Positions 1 through 8,680 of a stretch of DNA of 45,641 nt are shown here, in pieces. The number at the start of each line of letters is the position of its first letter. Within the stretch, counting starts at the first letter, position 1. The position numbers were made by a program, and so were the translations under genes. The DNA is from Leptolyngbyaceae cyanobacterium CSU_1_3 (lineage in GTDB: Bacteria; Cyanobacteriota; Cyanobacteriia; Leptolyngbyales; Leptolyngbyaceae). The notes below the pieces were generated by a model. The model did no database searches. It saw only the letters and a program-made list of their open reading frames with translations, and was not told the origin of the DNA. The stretch spans positions 1 through 45,641 of the forward strand of contig JAAUOZ010000017.1 in the NCBI GenBank assembly GCA_012034655.1. The letters run 5' to 3'.

Positions 1-110
1 TGTCAGGGCATAAAATTAAAGATTTTGGACGGGGTGCAGTGGGGTGAACTGGCTGGGGGCTGCGCCCCCACACCCCTTCTAAACCAAAATCTATAGGCTG
101 ACGCAGTATA
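1..110. repeat. Short palindromic repeat family C, copy 1 (cut by the window edge)
   Basis: This stretch is a near-exact reverse complement of 3529-3647. It has an AGATTTTGG / CCAAAATCT inner inverted repeat, a GC-rich core that folds as GGGGGCTGCGCCCCC, and ends in AGTATA. The outer arms carry GTCAG(G/C) followed by the AGATTTTGG block, so the element looks like a MITE or a bidirectional hairpin. Its left tip lies outside the window. It sits 30 bases past the sphS stop codon and could also terminate transcription. Confidence 0.8.
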
Positions 111-139
111 TCCAACAGTAGGTCAGCTAGAGTATGGGC

Positions 140-1510
140 CTATTCAATCTGCTCTGACCAAGGTAGCAGGATTTGCAACCATGCGCCTCCGGTCTGGGGA
201 TCATTTTTAGCACTAACGATTCCCTGGTGAGCTTCAACGATTTGCCGGACGATCGCCAACCCCAACCCGCTGCCACTGCTAAACTGCACAGGCTGCAACG
301 CGACATCAGAATTGGCTTGAGAATGGGACGGGTGCTCGGAGCCACTGCGCGATCGCGAGGGATCAGCCCGATAGAATCGATCGAACACAAAGGGCAGAGA
401 ACTTTCTGGAAAACCCTGCCCCCCGTCAATGACATCAATTTGAATTTCTTGGGTTGCCTGTTTTGTGCTCAAGCGAGTGACAGGATGTAGACTCAACCGC
501 ACTTGCAGCGATCGCTGGGGCGGGCTATAGCGAATTGCGTTGTCTAGCAGATTTAGAAAAACGCGATGCAGCCGTGACTCATCCACTCGAATCAGCAATC
601 GATCTAAGCCTTGATAGTCCAGTTGCAGAGATTTTGCGCTTGACAAAGGTTCCAGGGTTAACCAGGCAGCATGAATCAGTTTGACCAAATCCACTGTTTT
701 AAGGCTCAGTCGCTGCGTAGGGCTGACATCAAGCTGACTGAGATCTAATAGCTCCTGGACGAGGGTACTGAGGCGCACCGATTCTTTGAGCAGGCGATCG
801 ACCCAATTGCGCGTCGGCGGGTCGAGGCGAGATTGCAGCGTTTCTGCCACCAGGCGAATGGAAGTCAAGGGGGTTTTGAGTTCGTGGGCTACGTCGGAGG
901 CCCAGCGATCGCGTTGTTGCACCAGAGTGACCGCTTCTTGACGGTTTTCGAGAAACACGCCCACCGCCCCATCTAGTAAGGGAAAGGCCGTGCCGCGCAG
1001 GGGGATCGCCCGTTGCTCAGACATGTTCACCGCTTCGGCGGAGGCTATATAAAACGTCCAATCTCGCTGGCAGAGTTTTTGCTGGTCTCTTGCCTGCTCG
1101 ATCAAAGAATCTAATTCGTAAGATCGCACCAGTTCTAGCAATAACCTGGGCTGGTCGGAGTCACAGCGCTGAATGTCTAAAGTTTGACAAGCCAGGGGAT
1201 TGCACCACGTCAATTGGTTTTCTTCATCCACTTGGAGGTAGGAGATGGGGGCAAGGTTGATGACCTGCTTTAAGATTTCGAGGTGACGTGAAAACTGCTG
1301 GTTCGATCGCTGCTGCTGAGCGATCGCCAACGTAAGCTGTGAGGTCAAGGAAGCTCCTACGCTGACACTGGCTGCGTCTAGGTTTTGGGTCAGTCGCTTC
1401 AGATCGCGGGCGAGTTGATAGCGATACCAAACAAAAAATAGCAGTCCGATCGCAAGTCCGAGCAGAAACCACAAAAATTCCACAGGGCGGCTACTAGGTC
1501 GTGGGGGCAA
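140..1510 (-). CDS. sphS: Sensor histidine kinase, SphS/PhoR type
   Basis: Membrane-anchored sensor kinase of 456 residues, probably for phosphate limitation. There is one N-terminal hydrophobic segment (residues 12-28), then a linker and a PAS-like region (about 85-195). The HisKA H-box is DVAHELKTPLTS with the phospho-acceptor His209. The ATPase domain follows, with N-box NLLDNAIRYS, G1 DGGQGFP, F-box FDRFYRADPS and G2 GSGLGLAIV. The start is TTG, since no in-frame ATG or GTG was found before the upstream stop. It lies 59 bases after the response-regulator gene on the same strand, so the two form an operon. The single N-terminal anchor plus PAS plus kinase order matches SphS of cyanobacteria; the phosphate role is inferred from that family resemblance. 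Confidence 0.85.
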   Translation of the reverse strand: MPPRPSSRPVEFLWFLLGLAIGLLFFVWYRYQLARDLKRLTQNLDAASVSVGASLTSQLTLAIAQQQRSNQQFSRHLEILKQVINLAPISYLQVDEENQLTWCNPLACQTLDIQRCDSDQPRLLLELVRSYELDSLIEQARDQQKLCQRDWTFYIASAEAVNMSEQRAIPLRGTAFPLLDGAVGVFLENRQEAVTLVQQRDRWASDVAHELKTPLTSIRLVAETLQSRLDPPTRNWVDRLLKESVRLSTLVQELLDLSQLDVSPTQRLSLKTVDLVKLIHAAWLTLEPLSSAKSLQLDYQGLDRLLIRVDESRLHRVFLNLLDNAIRYSPPQRSLQVRLSLHPVTRLSTKQATQEIQIDVIDGGQGFPESSLPFVFDRFYRADPSRSRSGSEHPSHSQANSDVALQPVQFSSGSGLGLAIVRQIVEAHQGIVSAKNDPQTGGAWLQILLPWSEQIE

Positions 1511-1569
1511 GTGATCTCGATAAAAGCTCGACAGACGATCGCCTTTATCAATGACCGATGCCTATCAGC

Positions 1570-2394
1570 TTAACCGAACCGATACCCAAATCCCCGAACT
1601 GTCACAAGATACTCAGGGTTGCTGGGGTCGAGTTCTAGTTTTTCTCGGAGCCAGCGAATATGAACATCCACGGTTTTGCTATCACCGATAAAGTCGGGGC
1701 CCCAAATCCGCTCTAGCAGTTGTTCCCGTGACCAGACTCGTTTGGTGTGGCTAATAAAAAGTTCTAGCAGCTTGAATTCTTTGGGAGAAAAGCTGACTTC
1801 TTCGCCGCGTACTGTGACTCGACATTCTTGAGGAAAGACGGTGATCTCGTGAAACTTGAGGGTGGGTGCTTGGGTAGACGCTTGAAACTGCTGATGTCGC
1901 CTTAGCAGGGCCCGACAACGAGCGACGAGTTCTCTCATGCCAAAGGGTTTGGTGAGATAGTCATCGGCTCCGACTTCTAGACCGACGACACGATCGGTCT
2001 CCGTCCCTTTAGCGCTCAACATCAGAATGGGGATGCTGTTGCCTTCTCGGCGCACCAATCGGCAGAGATCTAACCCGTTGATGTAGGGCAACATCAAGTC
2101 TAAAATCACTAGATCGAGTTTGGCAGCTTCTTCGAGACCCAACGATCGCGGGGCGATATTTTTGCCGATCGTACTTTGGATAATGTCGAAGGCGCTACGA
2201 CCATCGGCGGCCGTCAAGACTTCATAACCTTCTTCGCTCAGGGTGAGGGCGATCGTTTCCCGAATTAGGTCTTCATCTTCGACCACCAAAACCCTGCCAA
2301 TTTTCATGCTGGGCTGAGGCTTCTTTGTTTCTAAAGCAGGGGTGGAGAGCATAAAGGGTGATGAGAAGGAGCTTTTCCAGCCCGATTCTACCAT
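1570..2394 (-). CDS. sphR: OmpR/PhoB-family response regulator, SphR type
   Basis: DNA-binding response regulator, cognate to the kinase encoded just downstream. The receiver domain begins GRVLVVEDEDLIRE. The phospho-acceptor is the Asp in LVILDLMLP (Asp70 if counted from the ATG at 2307), and the conserved Lys is in YLTKPFG. An insertion of about 20 residues sits between helix 2 and strand 3 of the receiver. The C-terminal winged helix ends VDVHIRWLREKLE...TVRGFGYRFG. Three ATG codons are possible starts (2394, 2352, 2307) and none has a clear ribosome binding site, so the first 29 residues are uncertain. In cyanobacteria this type activates Pho-regulon genes; that function is inferred. Confidence 0.87.
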   Translation of the reverse strand: MVESGWKSSFSSPFMLSTPALETKKPQPSMKIGRVLVVEDEDLIRETIALTLSEEGYEVLTAADGRSAFDIIQSTIGKNIAPRSLGLEEAAKLDLVILDLMLPYINGLDLCRLVRREGNSIPILMLSAKGTETDRVVGLEVGADDYLTKPFGMRELVARCRALLRRHQQFQASTQAPTLKFHEITVFPQECRVTVRGEEVSFSPKEFKLLELFISHTKRVWSREQLLERIWGPDFIGDSKTVDVHIRWLREKLELDPSNPEYLVTVRGFGYRFG

Positions 2395-2461
2395 TGATTA
2401 AAATCGCAGTATGGTTTTATACATTTTCTATGCATTTGCCTTTAAAGATTGATTGGAATCG

Positions 2462-3430
2462 TTAAGACCCAAACACTGCTAGCCAGACAGGAACCATTAA
2501 CAACAAGACGATCGTACTGAGGGCAATGCTGCTGGCGGCGAGGTCGCGATCGAGGTCATATTCTTCTGCCAAGATCAAGCTAGCGAAGGCGCTAGGCATT
2601 CCTGCCATGAGCACCAGGGAGAGGCGAGGGTCGCCCGACAGCCCCAGTAGTGTTGTGCCGATGCCCACCAAAGTCGGTAAAAGTACGACTTTGAGGACGA
2701 CGGGCAGCAGGGTTGTCTGCAAACTTGGCAAGCCTTTCAGTTGGCTGAGGCGCATTCCCATCAGCAGAAATGAGGCAGGAATCACAAACAGCAGGGAGGA
2801 ATCGATCGCCACTTCTGCCCAATTGGGAAAGGGCACAGATTGGGTTGCGTAGCCGATCGCAAACGTCCACAGAGTGGGCACTGTCACCAGATCGCGCAAC
2901 AGTCCCCAATAGCTAGTTTGCTGCGATCGCCCGTAGTAGCTGGCAATCAGCACGCCAATTCCATAAGTGCCGATCAGATTTTGGGTGACACTAAAAAAAA
3001 CTGCCCAACTCATATCGCCCGTAGTCAGCAGGGCAGGGATGATCCCCAAACCGACGAACCCAGTGTTGCCGATCGTGCTGGCGATGATCAAGGTTCCCTG
3101 GTGGGCGCGATCGAGGGGAGGAATCCAGTCTTTGAGGAACTCTATCCCCTCCATTTTGCGGGTTGTCAGCGCCATTAAGCCTTGAAGCGCCACCCAGGCG
3201 AGCAAGAGACCTGTGGCCAGGGTGGCGATCGTAATGGCTGGGGCCAACCCCACTTGGTGGGAGAAATCCGTTTGGCGGGCGAGGGCTAAGATTTGCCAGG
3301 GAACGCCCACCCAATAGAGGCTGCGACCCAAAAAACGAGGGAAGTTTGTAGGCAAAAAGCGAAACGAGAGAATGCCTAGCCCTGTCCAGAGGAGCAAGGG
3401 TGTGTAAGCGTGAAACAGAGTTTCGATCAT
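2462..3430 (-). CDS. AEC-family (auxin efflux carrier-like) permease
   Basis: Integral membrane transporter of 322 residues with about ten hydrophobic segments in the two-halves arrangement of the AEC / Mem_trans family. Visible family features are the N-terminal FLPTNFPRFLGRSLYWVGVPW block, the NTGFVGLGI segment, and the C-terminal run GMPSAFASLILAEEYDLD, which matches the conserved end of bacterial AEC permeases. Substrates in bacteria include malate and other carboxylates; the substrate here cannot be read from the sequence. It lies 67 bases upstream of sphR on the same strand, so co-transcription is possible. The ATG at 3430 gives a normal family length. Confidence 0.85.
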   Translation of the reverse strand: MIETLFHAYTPLLLWTGLGILSFRFLPTNFPRFLGRSLYWVGVPWQILALARQTDFSHQVGLAPAITIATLATGLLLAWVALQGLMALTTRKMEGIEFLKDWIPPLDRAHQGTLIIASTIGNTGFVGLGIIPALLTTGDMSWAVFFSVTQNLIGTYGIGVLIASYYGRSQQTSYWGLLRDLVTVPTLWTFAIGYATQSVPFPNWAEVAIDSSLLFVIPASFLLMGMRLSQLKGLPSLQTTLLPVVLKVVLLPTLVGIGTTLLGLSGDPRLSLVLMAGMPSAFASLILAEEYDLDRDLAASSIALSTIVLLLMVPVWLAVFGS

Positions 3431-3528
3431 GCCAAAACTACCAAGGGGCGATGTCCCTAGAAATGCTATCAGTGTTTCTCTCCAATTCTAGGTTGTGCTT
3501 GTAACCTACATGGAGAGAAATGTAGCGT

Positions 3529-3647
3529 TATACTGCGTCAGCCTATAGATTTTGGTTTAGGAAGGGGTGGTGGGGCTGCGCCCCAGCCAGGGGTTCCACC
3601 CCTGCACCCCATCCAAAATCTTTAATTTTATGCCCTGACAAAGTATA
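3529..3647. repeat. Short palindromic repeat family C, copy 2 (complete)
   Basis: Complete inverted copy of the 1-110 repeat, bounded by TATACT...AGTATA. The terminal arms are TATACTGCGTCAGCC on one side and TATACTTTGTCAGGGC on the other, each followed within about 15 bases by AGATTTTGG. The right tip ends one base before the stop codon of the next gene (3649-3651). The size of about 119 bp, the terminal inverted repeats and the absence of coding capacity suggest a non-autonomous element. Confidence 0.8.
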
Positions 3648-3648
3648 T

Positions 3649-4023
3649 TTAAGCTAACAGAGAGACGTGGGCGGTGACGACTCGCCAGCCTTCAGGGGTG
3701 CGTACCCAGGTTTGGCTTTGTCGCCCAATCAGTCCAGAGCCTTTACGCTGAAATTCGGTGTTGGCGGTGGCAAAGTGGTGATCGTAGGTGGTGATCACGG
3801 TGTTTTTGAGGATGCGATCGAGGCTGGAGATATCTCGTGCGTTGCGAAAGGCAGAAATGGATTCGTAGCCATATAAGTTTTCGGTGACTCCATAGCGAAC
3901 GGTGTGGGGGCTGTTCCAGAATAATTCGTTCAATACGGTTAAGTCGTTGTGGATTAGGGCGGTTTCGTAGCGCTCGAAGGCATCTTTAACTTCGGCGATC
4001 GCCTCTGGGTGGTTGATTTCCAT
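3649..4023 (-). CDS. AtzH/HpxZ-like NTF2-fold protein (DUF3225)
   Basis: Small soluble protein of 124 residues. The opening [26 protein letters not shown] and the block [22 protein letters not shown], followed by [18 protein letters not shown] at the end, match the AtzH-like / HpxZ family, which has the SnoaL/NTF2 cone fold. Some relatives are encoded beside amidases in oxalurate or cyanuric-acid catabolism. No such partner is present here, so the substrate is unknown. The start ATG at 4023 gives the usual length. A family-C repeat abuts the stop codon. Confidence 0.8.
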   Translation of the reverse strand: MEINHPEAIAEVKDAFERYETALIHNDLTVLNELFWNSPHTVRYGVTENLYGYESISAFRNARDISSLDRILKNTVITTYDHHFATANTEFQRKGSGLIGRQSQTWVRTPEGWRVVTAHVSLLA

Positions 4024-4109
4024 GTTGATTCCTCTGTAGAACTCTTAAGGATGAATCGTTCTAGAGTGATTCATTCAAATGATTTTGTCTGTCACTTTCG
4101 CATCTGTAT

Positions 4110-4206
4110 CTAGTCGTCTGTCAAACTTTGATGGACGGATCGGGAAGGGGGAAGAGATGATTTTAAGAGGTTTCCGTCCCCTCAAAAAATTCTTGACAGA
4201 CCACTA
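4110..4206. mobile_element. MITE-like element family A, copy 1
   Basis: A 97-bp element with both ends starting CTAGT(C/G)GTCTGTCAA. The inner left arm reads ACTTTGATGGACGGATCGGG and the right arm carries AAAAAATTCTTGACAGACC. A second copy at 33572-33800 has the same arms in reverse orientation but is split by another element. It has no coding capacity. The CTAG termini could be part of the element or a duplicated target. Confidence 0.8.
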
Positions 4207-4720
4207 GGTCGTACCCGATCGCAACCCCAGCCATCAGTTTTAAATCAGGTTTAAAACTGGGTAATTGCGTCTAGGGACAGGGAGCCTAGGATCGGGACGA
4301 TCGATGTCAAAGAAGGGTCGCGGGGTGCGGCTAAGGATGTGGATGCAATCACTTCGGAAATTGCATCGGCTAGGGTGAGGGCACAGGTTTTATTTGATCC
4401 TCAATCCTAGATGAAGTTTGTAAGAGCAGAAAAGTTTTGTAAGTGATTTCAGTCTTACGCAAACAGGCTGTTATGTAGATTACAGGTAGTTTGAGACTTG
4501 TTACTTTGAAGGCCAAAGTCCTTTCACTCAATCGGTTTAGCATTCTTGTAGATTGTGCAGCGTAAGGTTGAGAAGTCACTTTGCGCTATTGAAAAAATAT
4601 TGATCGTTCGGGTTGAATAATTTGTTTAACCCGCGTTCTTCAAACTGATCGTCCCCGTGTTGCAGAATTTCTGTAACCGTTAAAGCGAGACAGTTTTAGG
4701 TTGTGTTTGATTCGCCAGCT

Positions 4721-4810
4721 TTTTGCTCAAGTCTTTTGCTCAAGTCTTTTGCTCAAGTCTTTTACTCAAACCTTTTACTCAAACCTTTTACTCAAACCTT
4801 TTGCTCGTCC
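4721..4810. repeat. 13-bp tandem repeat array
   Basis: Six full units and a partial seventh. Three units read TTTTGCTCAAGTC and the next three TTTTACTCAAACC, so the array has two internally homogeneous halves. The unit length is not a multiple of three, which argues against a coding origin. Confidence 0.9.
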
Positions 4811-5037
4811 GAAGCGATGTGAGCGCTTTGACCGGCCCGATCGCCCCTCAAGAATCTACAAAAACCTACAAACAAAAAACCTCCAGCGCGAACGCCAGAG
4901 GTAATCATCAGGGTGCATCTACCATTCCACTATTCACGATCGCCCCCCCTTATCCGGAGAACACGCAAATCTATCGAGAACGATAAATTATCAGAGACCG
5001 AGAGTGAAGGGTACGAGGTCATAATTTAGGAATCGCC

Positions 5038-6069
5038 TTAATCTTCGGCAAAAATATATCTGTATAACTCACTTGCATCGGGTTCTGGGCTGTTGACCCC
5101 AAATTCAACCGCCTCATCCACGATCGTCTGAATTTTCTTCTCGATCGCCTTCAACTCAGACTGATCTGCCAGGTTTTGCTCTAGCAAGTAAGCAGCAAGC
5201 TTTTTGATCGGGTCACGGGCAAACCAGGCTTCTTTTTCGTCCTTCGATCGCAACTCATCTGGGTCAGCCAAAGAGTGTCCTCTAAAGCGGTAGGTCAGAC
5301 ACTCGATCAGCGTCGGCCCTTCGCCGGCCCGCGCCCGTACCACGGCCTCTTGCGCGATCGCCCGCACCGCCAACACATCCATCCCATCGACTTCATAGCC
5401 TGGCATCCCAAAGACGCTGGCTTTCTTGTAGATTTCGGGCTGCGAGGTCGCCCGATCGTGGGCCATCCCGATCGCCCACTTATTGTTCTCGACTACAAAT
5501 AAAATCGGTAACTTCCACAACGCCGCCATGTTCAGGCATTCAAAGAACTGACCGTTATTCGTTGTTCCATCACCAAAAAATGCTGCCGTCACCTGGTCAG
5601 CATTCTCATCGCCCATCACTTCGCGACGATACTTAGACTGAAATGCCGCCCCCGTCGCCACCGGAATGCCTTCGCCAATAAACGCAAACCCACCCAGTAG
5701 CTTGTGCTCTGCCGAAAATAGGTGCATTGAGCCACCGCGCCCCTTGCTGCAACCCGTCGCCTTGCCAAACAGTTCGGCCATAACCTCGCGCGCCGGGACA
5801 CCCGCACTCAAAGCATGGACGTGATCTCGGTAGGTGCTGCACACATAATCTTCACCCGGCCGCATCGCCTGAATCACACCCGTCGAAACGGCTTCCTGCC
5901 CGTTGTAGAGGTGCACAAACCCAAACATCTTGCCGCGATAGTACATTTCAGCGCATTTGTCTTCAAAGAAGCGCCCCAAGATCATATCTTCGTAGAGCAC
6001 CAGCCCTTCTTCTTTTGTGATTTGGGCAGAAGCAGATTGAATTTTCGGTAAAGCTCTTTCCTGTACCAT
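5038..6069 (-). CDS. pdhA: Pyruvate dehydrogenase E1 component subunit alpha
   Basis: Thiamine-diphosphate-dependent E1 alpha subunit (343 residues), which decarboxylates pyruvate in the pyruvate dehydrogenase complex together with PdhB. The ThDP/Mg motif is [20 protein letters not shown]...[11 protein letters not shown], and the phosphorylation-loop region [15 protein letters not shown] is present. The start is taken as the ATG at 6069 ([10 protein letters not shown]); the reading frame is open upstream to 6195, but the extra 42 residues are not family-like. No other PDH gene is nearby, and cyanobacterial PDH genes are usually scattered. Confidence 0.95.
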   Translation of the reverse strand: MVQERALPKIQSASAQITKEEGLVLYEDMILGRFFEDKCAEMYYRGKMFGFVHLYNGQEAVSTGVIQAMRPGEDYVCSTYRDHVHALSAGVPAREVMAELFGKATGCSKGRGGSMHLFSAEHKLLGGFAFIGEGIPVATGAAFQSKYRREVMGDENADQVTAAFFGDGTTNNGQFFECLNMAALWKLPILFVVENNKWAIGMAHDRATSQPEIYKKASVFGMPGYEVDGMDVLAVRAIAQEAVVRARAGEGPTLIECLTYRFRGHSLADPDELRSKDEKEAWFARDPIKKLAAYLLEQNLADQSELKAIEKKIQTIVDEAVEFGVNSPEPDASELYRYIFAED

Positions 6070-6433
6070 TTGCTTATAGTGACCTCGCTTGCAATACCCA
6101 ATATACGATTTAGATGCACGCCGATCGCAACCCCAAATCGCAACCCCAATGTAAACTAAAATACGCCAACTGATGTCTGCGATCGCACCTCTCAATCGGC
6201 AAATTCTGGCTTCTTCGCTGGCAAAAGTCCGAGAATTTAAGATTCTATTAACCCCTGAGCACTTCCCTTAGAGTTCAGAAACCACTATGGTGATAAACCA
6301 CCCAATCACAGAATAACTTTTTGGAGATTTTTTTAAGGTAAACCGCCGACTTTACATCTACGGGTTATCATGTCAGTCATTCGATCGCAGTTATAATTTT
6401 TGCTCTTGTCGCTCACTGCTGGGGAAGTCAACC
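6070..6433. other. Divergent intergenic region pdhA / ftn2
   Basis: 364 bases between two divergent genes, expected to hold both promoters. It contains a GCGATCGC site within the upstream open frame of pdhA and A/T-rich stretches around 6315-6400. No structured element or confident promoter boxes were recognised. Confidence 0.5.
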
Positions 6434-8593
6434 GTGCGTATTCCGCTCGATTATTATCGAATTCTGGGTCTGCCCATCCAGGCGACTGCTGAACAACTCA
6501 GACAGGCGCACCGCGATCGGACGCTGCAACTCCCACGCCGCGAATATTCGGAGGGAGCGATCGCCACTCGTCGCCACCTGATTGACGAAGCCCACGCCAT
6601 TCTGTCAAACCTCGAAAAACGGCAAGACTACGACGAAGGCTTCTTAGCCAAATCCTACGAATCGGAGCCAGAATCCAGCGAGGCGATCGCAGAAGCAGCC
6701 GCCGATTCTCAATCTCCCAGCATCGAAATTCAAGACCGTCAACTCATTGGCGCACTCCTGATTTTGCAAGAATTAGGCGAATATGAGTTGGTCTTGCGCC
6801 TAGGCAGACCCTATCTCACCAGTGGCAGCGCCAACCTCAAAGATGGAAAGCTAGGCGATCCCAAAATCATCCTTTCAGACATCGTGCTGACCGTTGCCCT
6901 GGCCTGCCTAGAACTGGGACGCGAACAGTGGCAGCAAGGCCAGTACGAAAACGCCGCCGAGGCCCTCGAAACTGGGCAAGAGCTTCTGCTTAGAGAAGGC
7001 TTATTTGCCACCGTCCGAGGTGAAATTCAATCCGATCTGTTTAAGCTGCGCCCCTATCGGATTTTGGAACTCCTCGCCCTGCCCGACGAAACTTCGACCG
7101 ATCGCCGTCAAGGGTTGCGATTGTTGCAAGACATGCTGCGCGAACGAGGCGGCATTGATGGCACAGGCAACGATCAATCTGGGTTGAGCATTGACGACTT
7201 TTTGCGATTTATTCAACAACTGCGCGGCTATCTGACCGCCGAAGAACAGCAAGGTTTATTTGAAGAAGAAGCGCGTCGTCCTTCCGCAGTCGCCACCTAC
7301 CTGGCGGTCTATGCCCTCATGGCCCGTGGCTTTGCCCAACAGCAACCTGCCCTGATTCGCCGTGCCAAGCTGATGCTAATGAAGCTCGGTAGTCGGCAAG
7401 ACGTACACCTCGAACAAGCAGTCTGCTCTCTCTTACTCGGACAAACCGAAGAAGCTAGCCGAGCGCTAGAACTGAGCCAGGAATATGAACCCCTAGCCTT
7501 CATCCGCGAAAATTCTCAAGATGCACCCGATCTCCTACCCGGATTGTGCCTCTACGCAGAACGCTGGCTGCAAGACGAAGTGTTTCCCCATTTTCGTGAC
7601 CTCTCCAAGCAAAAAGTCGCCCTCAAAGACTATTTCGCCAACGAGCACGTTCAAGAATATCTAGAGGAACTGCCGATCGAGCCAGAAGCCGCCGAATTGA
7701 GCGCGATCGGTGGACGGCAACCCGCCGCCTATGCCAGCAACGGGCGATCGTCGCCTGGCAACCAGGTTTACGCTTCTGGGCGCGCCGCCACCGCTACCCT
7801 ATCTACAGAGGCTCGATCTACGGGCAATCTGGTCTCTATGCCCGCCGCCGAACGTCTCTCACAACTCTCCCCCGAAGGCAGCCTGCGATCAGAAGCTCCG
7901 CCCACGGGGGCAGGGCGACCTCGCGCTACCCTCGATCGTCCCCGTGGCGAACTCAACAACGGCTACCGCATACCTGATGCCGAAGATTTGCCCCCGCGTC
8001 GAGTAGATGGCATCTCTAAACCCCGCAGAAAATCTCGCCTCTCCCTGCCTTTGATGCTGTTAGGAGTCTTGGCGGTGGGTGCATTGGGCTTTTTGCTGAT
8101 TCGTGGCCTTCGTGCGTTGACCGGGCAGTCTTCTGCCAATCAGCTTTTAGTGCAACTCGACGAGCCTGTCATTTCGATTCCAGAAGAAACGCCCACTTCT
8201 CCGCTGTCGGGTGAGATGAATCAAGAAACTGCCCAGCGAGTTCTTGAGTTTTGGCTCAGCACTAAAAAAGAAGCGATGGGTGAATCCCACGTGGCGACCA
8301 AACTTGATCAAATTTTGATAGATCCCAAACTCACCGAGTGGCGCACCGCTTCTGAAGAAGCCAAACGGGATGGAATGCACGTCACCTACGAGCACACTAT
8401 TAGGGCAGATTCTGCCGAGGTCAATGTCAGCGACCCCAAACAGGCAATCGTCATGGCAACCGCCTCTGAAACTCGAAATTACTACAAAGGCAGCGATCGC
8501 TACGACACCCAAACCGACGGCAATCTCAAAGTACGATACACCCTGGTGCTTCAAGACAACCAATGGCGGATTAAGGATTGGCAAGTGCAGTAG
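6434..8593 (+). CDS. ftn2: Cell division protein Ftn2/ZipN (ARC6 homologue)
   Basis: Cyanobacterial Z-ring organiser, homologous to the plastid division protein ARC6, which tethers FtsZ to the inner membrane. It is 719 residues with a GTG start. The N-terminal J-like domain (about 5-70) starts IPLDYYRILGLP and has QAHRDRTLQLPRREYS where DnaJ proteins carry HPD, so it is not expected to stimulate DnaK, as in other Ftn2 proteins. A long helical region follows, then a low-complexity Ser/Pro/Arg linker (about 420-530). One transmembrane segment lies near 536-556 (LSLPLMLLGVLAVGALGFLL), and a C-terminal IMS domain (about 590-717) ends WRIKDWQVQ. Confidence 0.93.
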   Translation: MRIPLDYYRILGLPIQATAEQLRQAHRDRTLQLPRREYSEGAIATRRHLIDEAHAILSNLEKRQDYDEGFLAKSYESEPESSEAIAEAAADSQSPSIEIQDRQLIGALLILQELGEYELVLRLGRPYLTSGSANLKDGKLGDPKIILSDIVLTVALACLELGREQWQQGQYENAAEALETGQELLLREGLFATVRGEIQSDLFKLRPYRILELLALPDETSTDRRQGLRLLQDMLRERGGIDGTGNDQSGLSIDDFLRFIQQLRGYLTAEEQQGLFEEEARRPSAVATYLAVYALMARGFAQQQPALIRRAKLMLMKLGSRQDVHLEQAVCSLLLGQTEEASRALELSQEYEPLAFIRENSQDAPDLLPGLCLYAERWLQDEVFPHFRDLSKQKVALKDYFANEHVQEYLEELPIEPEAAELSAIGGRQPAAYASNGRSSPGNQVYASGRAATATLSTEARSTGNLVSMPAAERLSQLSPEGSLRSEAPPTGAGRPRATLDRPRGELNNGYRIPDAEDLPPRRVDGISKPRRKSRLSLPLMLLGVLAVGALGFLLIRGLRALTGQSSANQLLVQLDEPVISIPEETPTSPLSGEMNQETAQRVLEFWLSTKKEAMGESHVATKLDQILIDPKLTEWRTASEEAKRDGMHVTYEHTIRADSAEVNVSDPKQAIVMATASETRNYYKGSDRYDTQTDGNLKVRYTLVLQDNQWRIKDWQVQ

Positions 8594-8645
8594 AAGCCAG
8601 GGATGAACGATCGCCCTCGCTTGCTGCGGTTGCGGCTGTTTTGAC

Positions 8646-8661
8646 TGAAAATATTTTCAGT
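8646..8661. promoter_or_regulatory. 16-bp perfect palindrome between convergent genes
   Basis: CTGAAAATATTTTCAG is a perfect palindrome in the short gap between the convergent ftn2 and glycosyltransferase genes. Being downstream of both genes, it may be part of a weak bidirectional terminator; no T-run follows closely. Confidence 0.35.
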
Positions 8662-8680
8662 TCTTACGCGCTGACTACTC

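Larger units (their letters stand above)
4024..5037. other. 1-kb gene-poor region between the AtzH-like gene and pdhA
   Basis: No convincing gene. The region holds the upstream DNA of the AtzH-like gene, MITE-like element A copy 1 (4110-4206) and a 13-bp tandem array (4721-4810). The short open frames over the tandem array (4701-4904, 4723-4986) and at 4370-4579 on the minus strand are low-complexity or show no family features. Confidence 0.7.

Noticed and set aside
6070-6195. 42-residue N-terminal extension of PdhA
   Set aside because: Not family-like; [10 protein letters not shown] at 6069 matches the usual cyanobacterial start.
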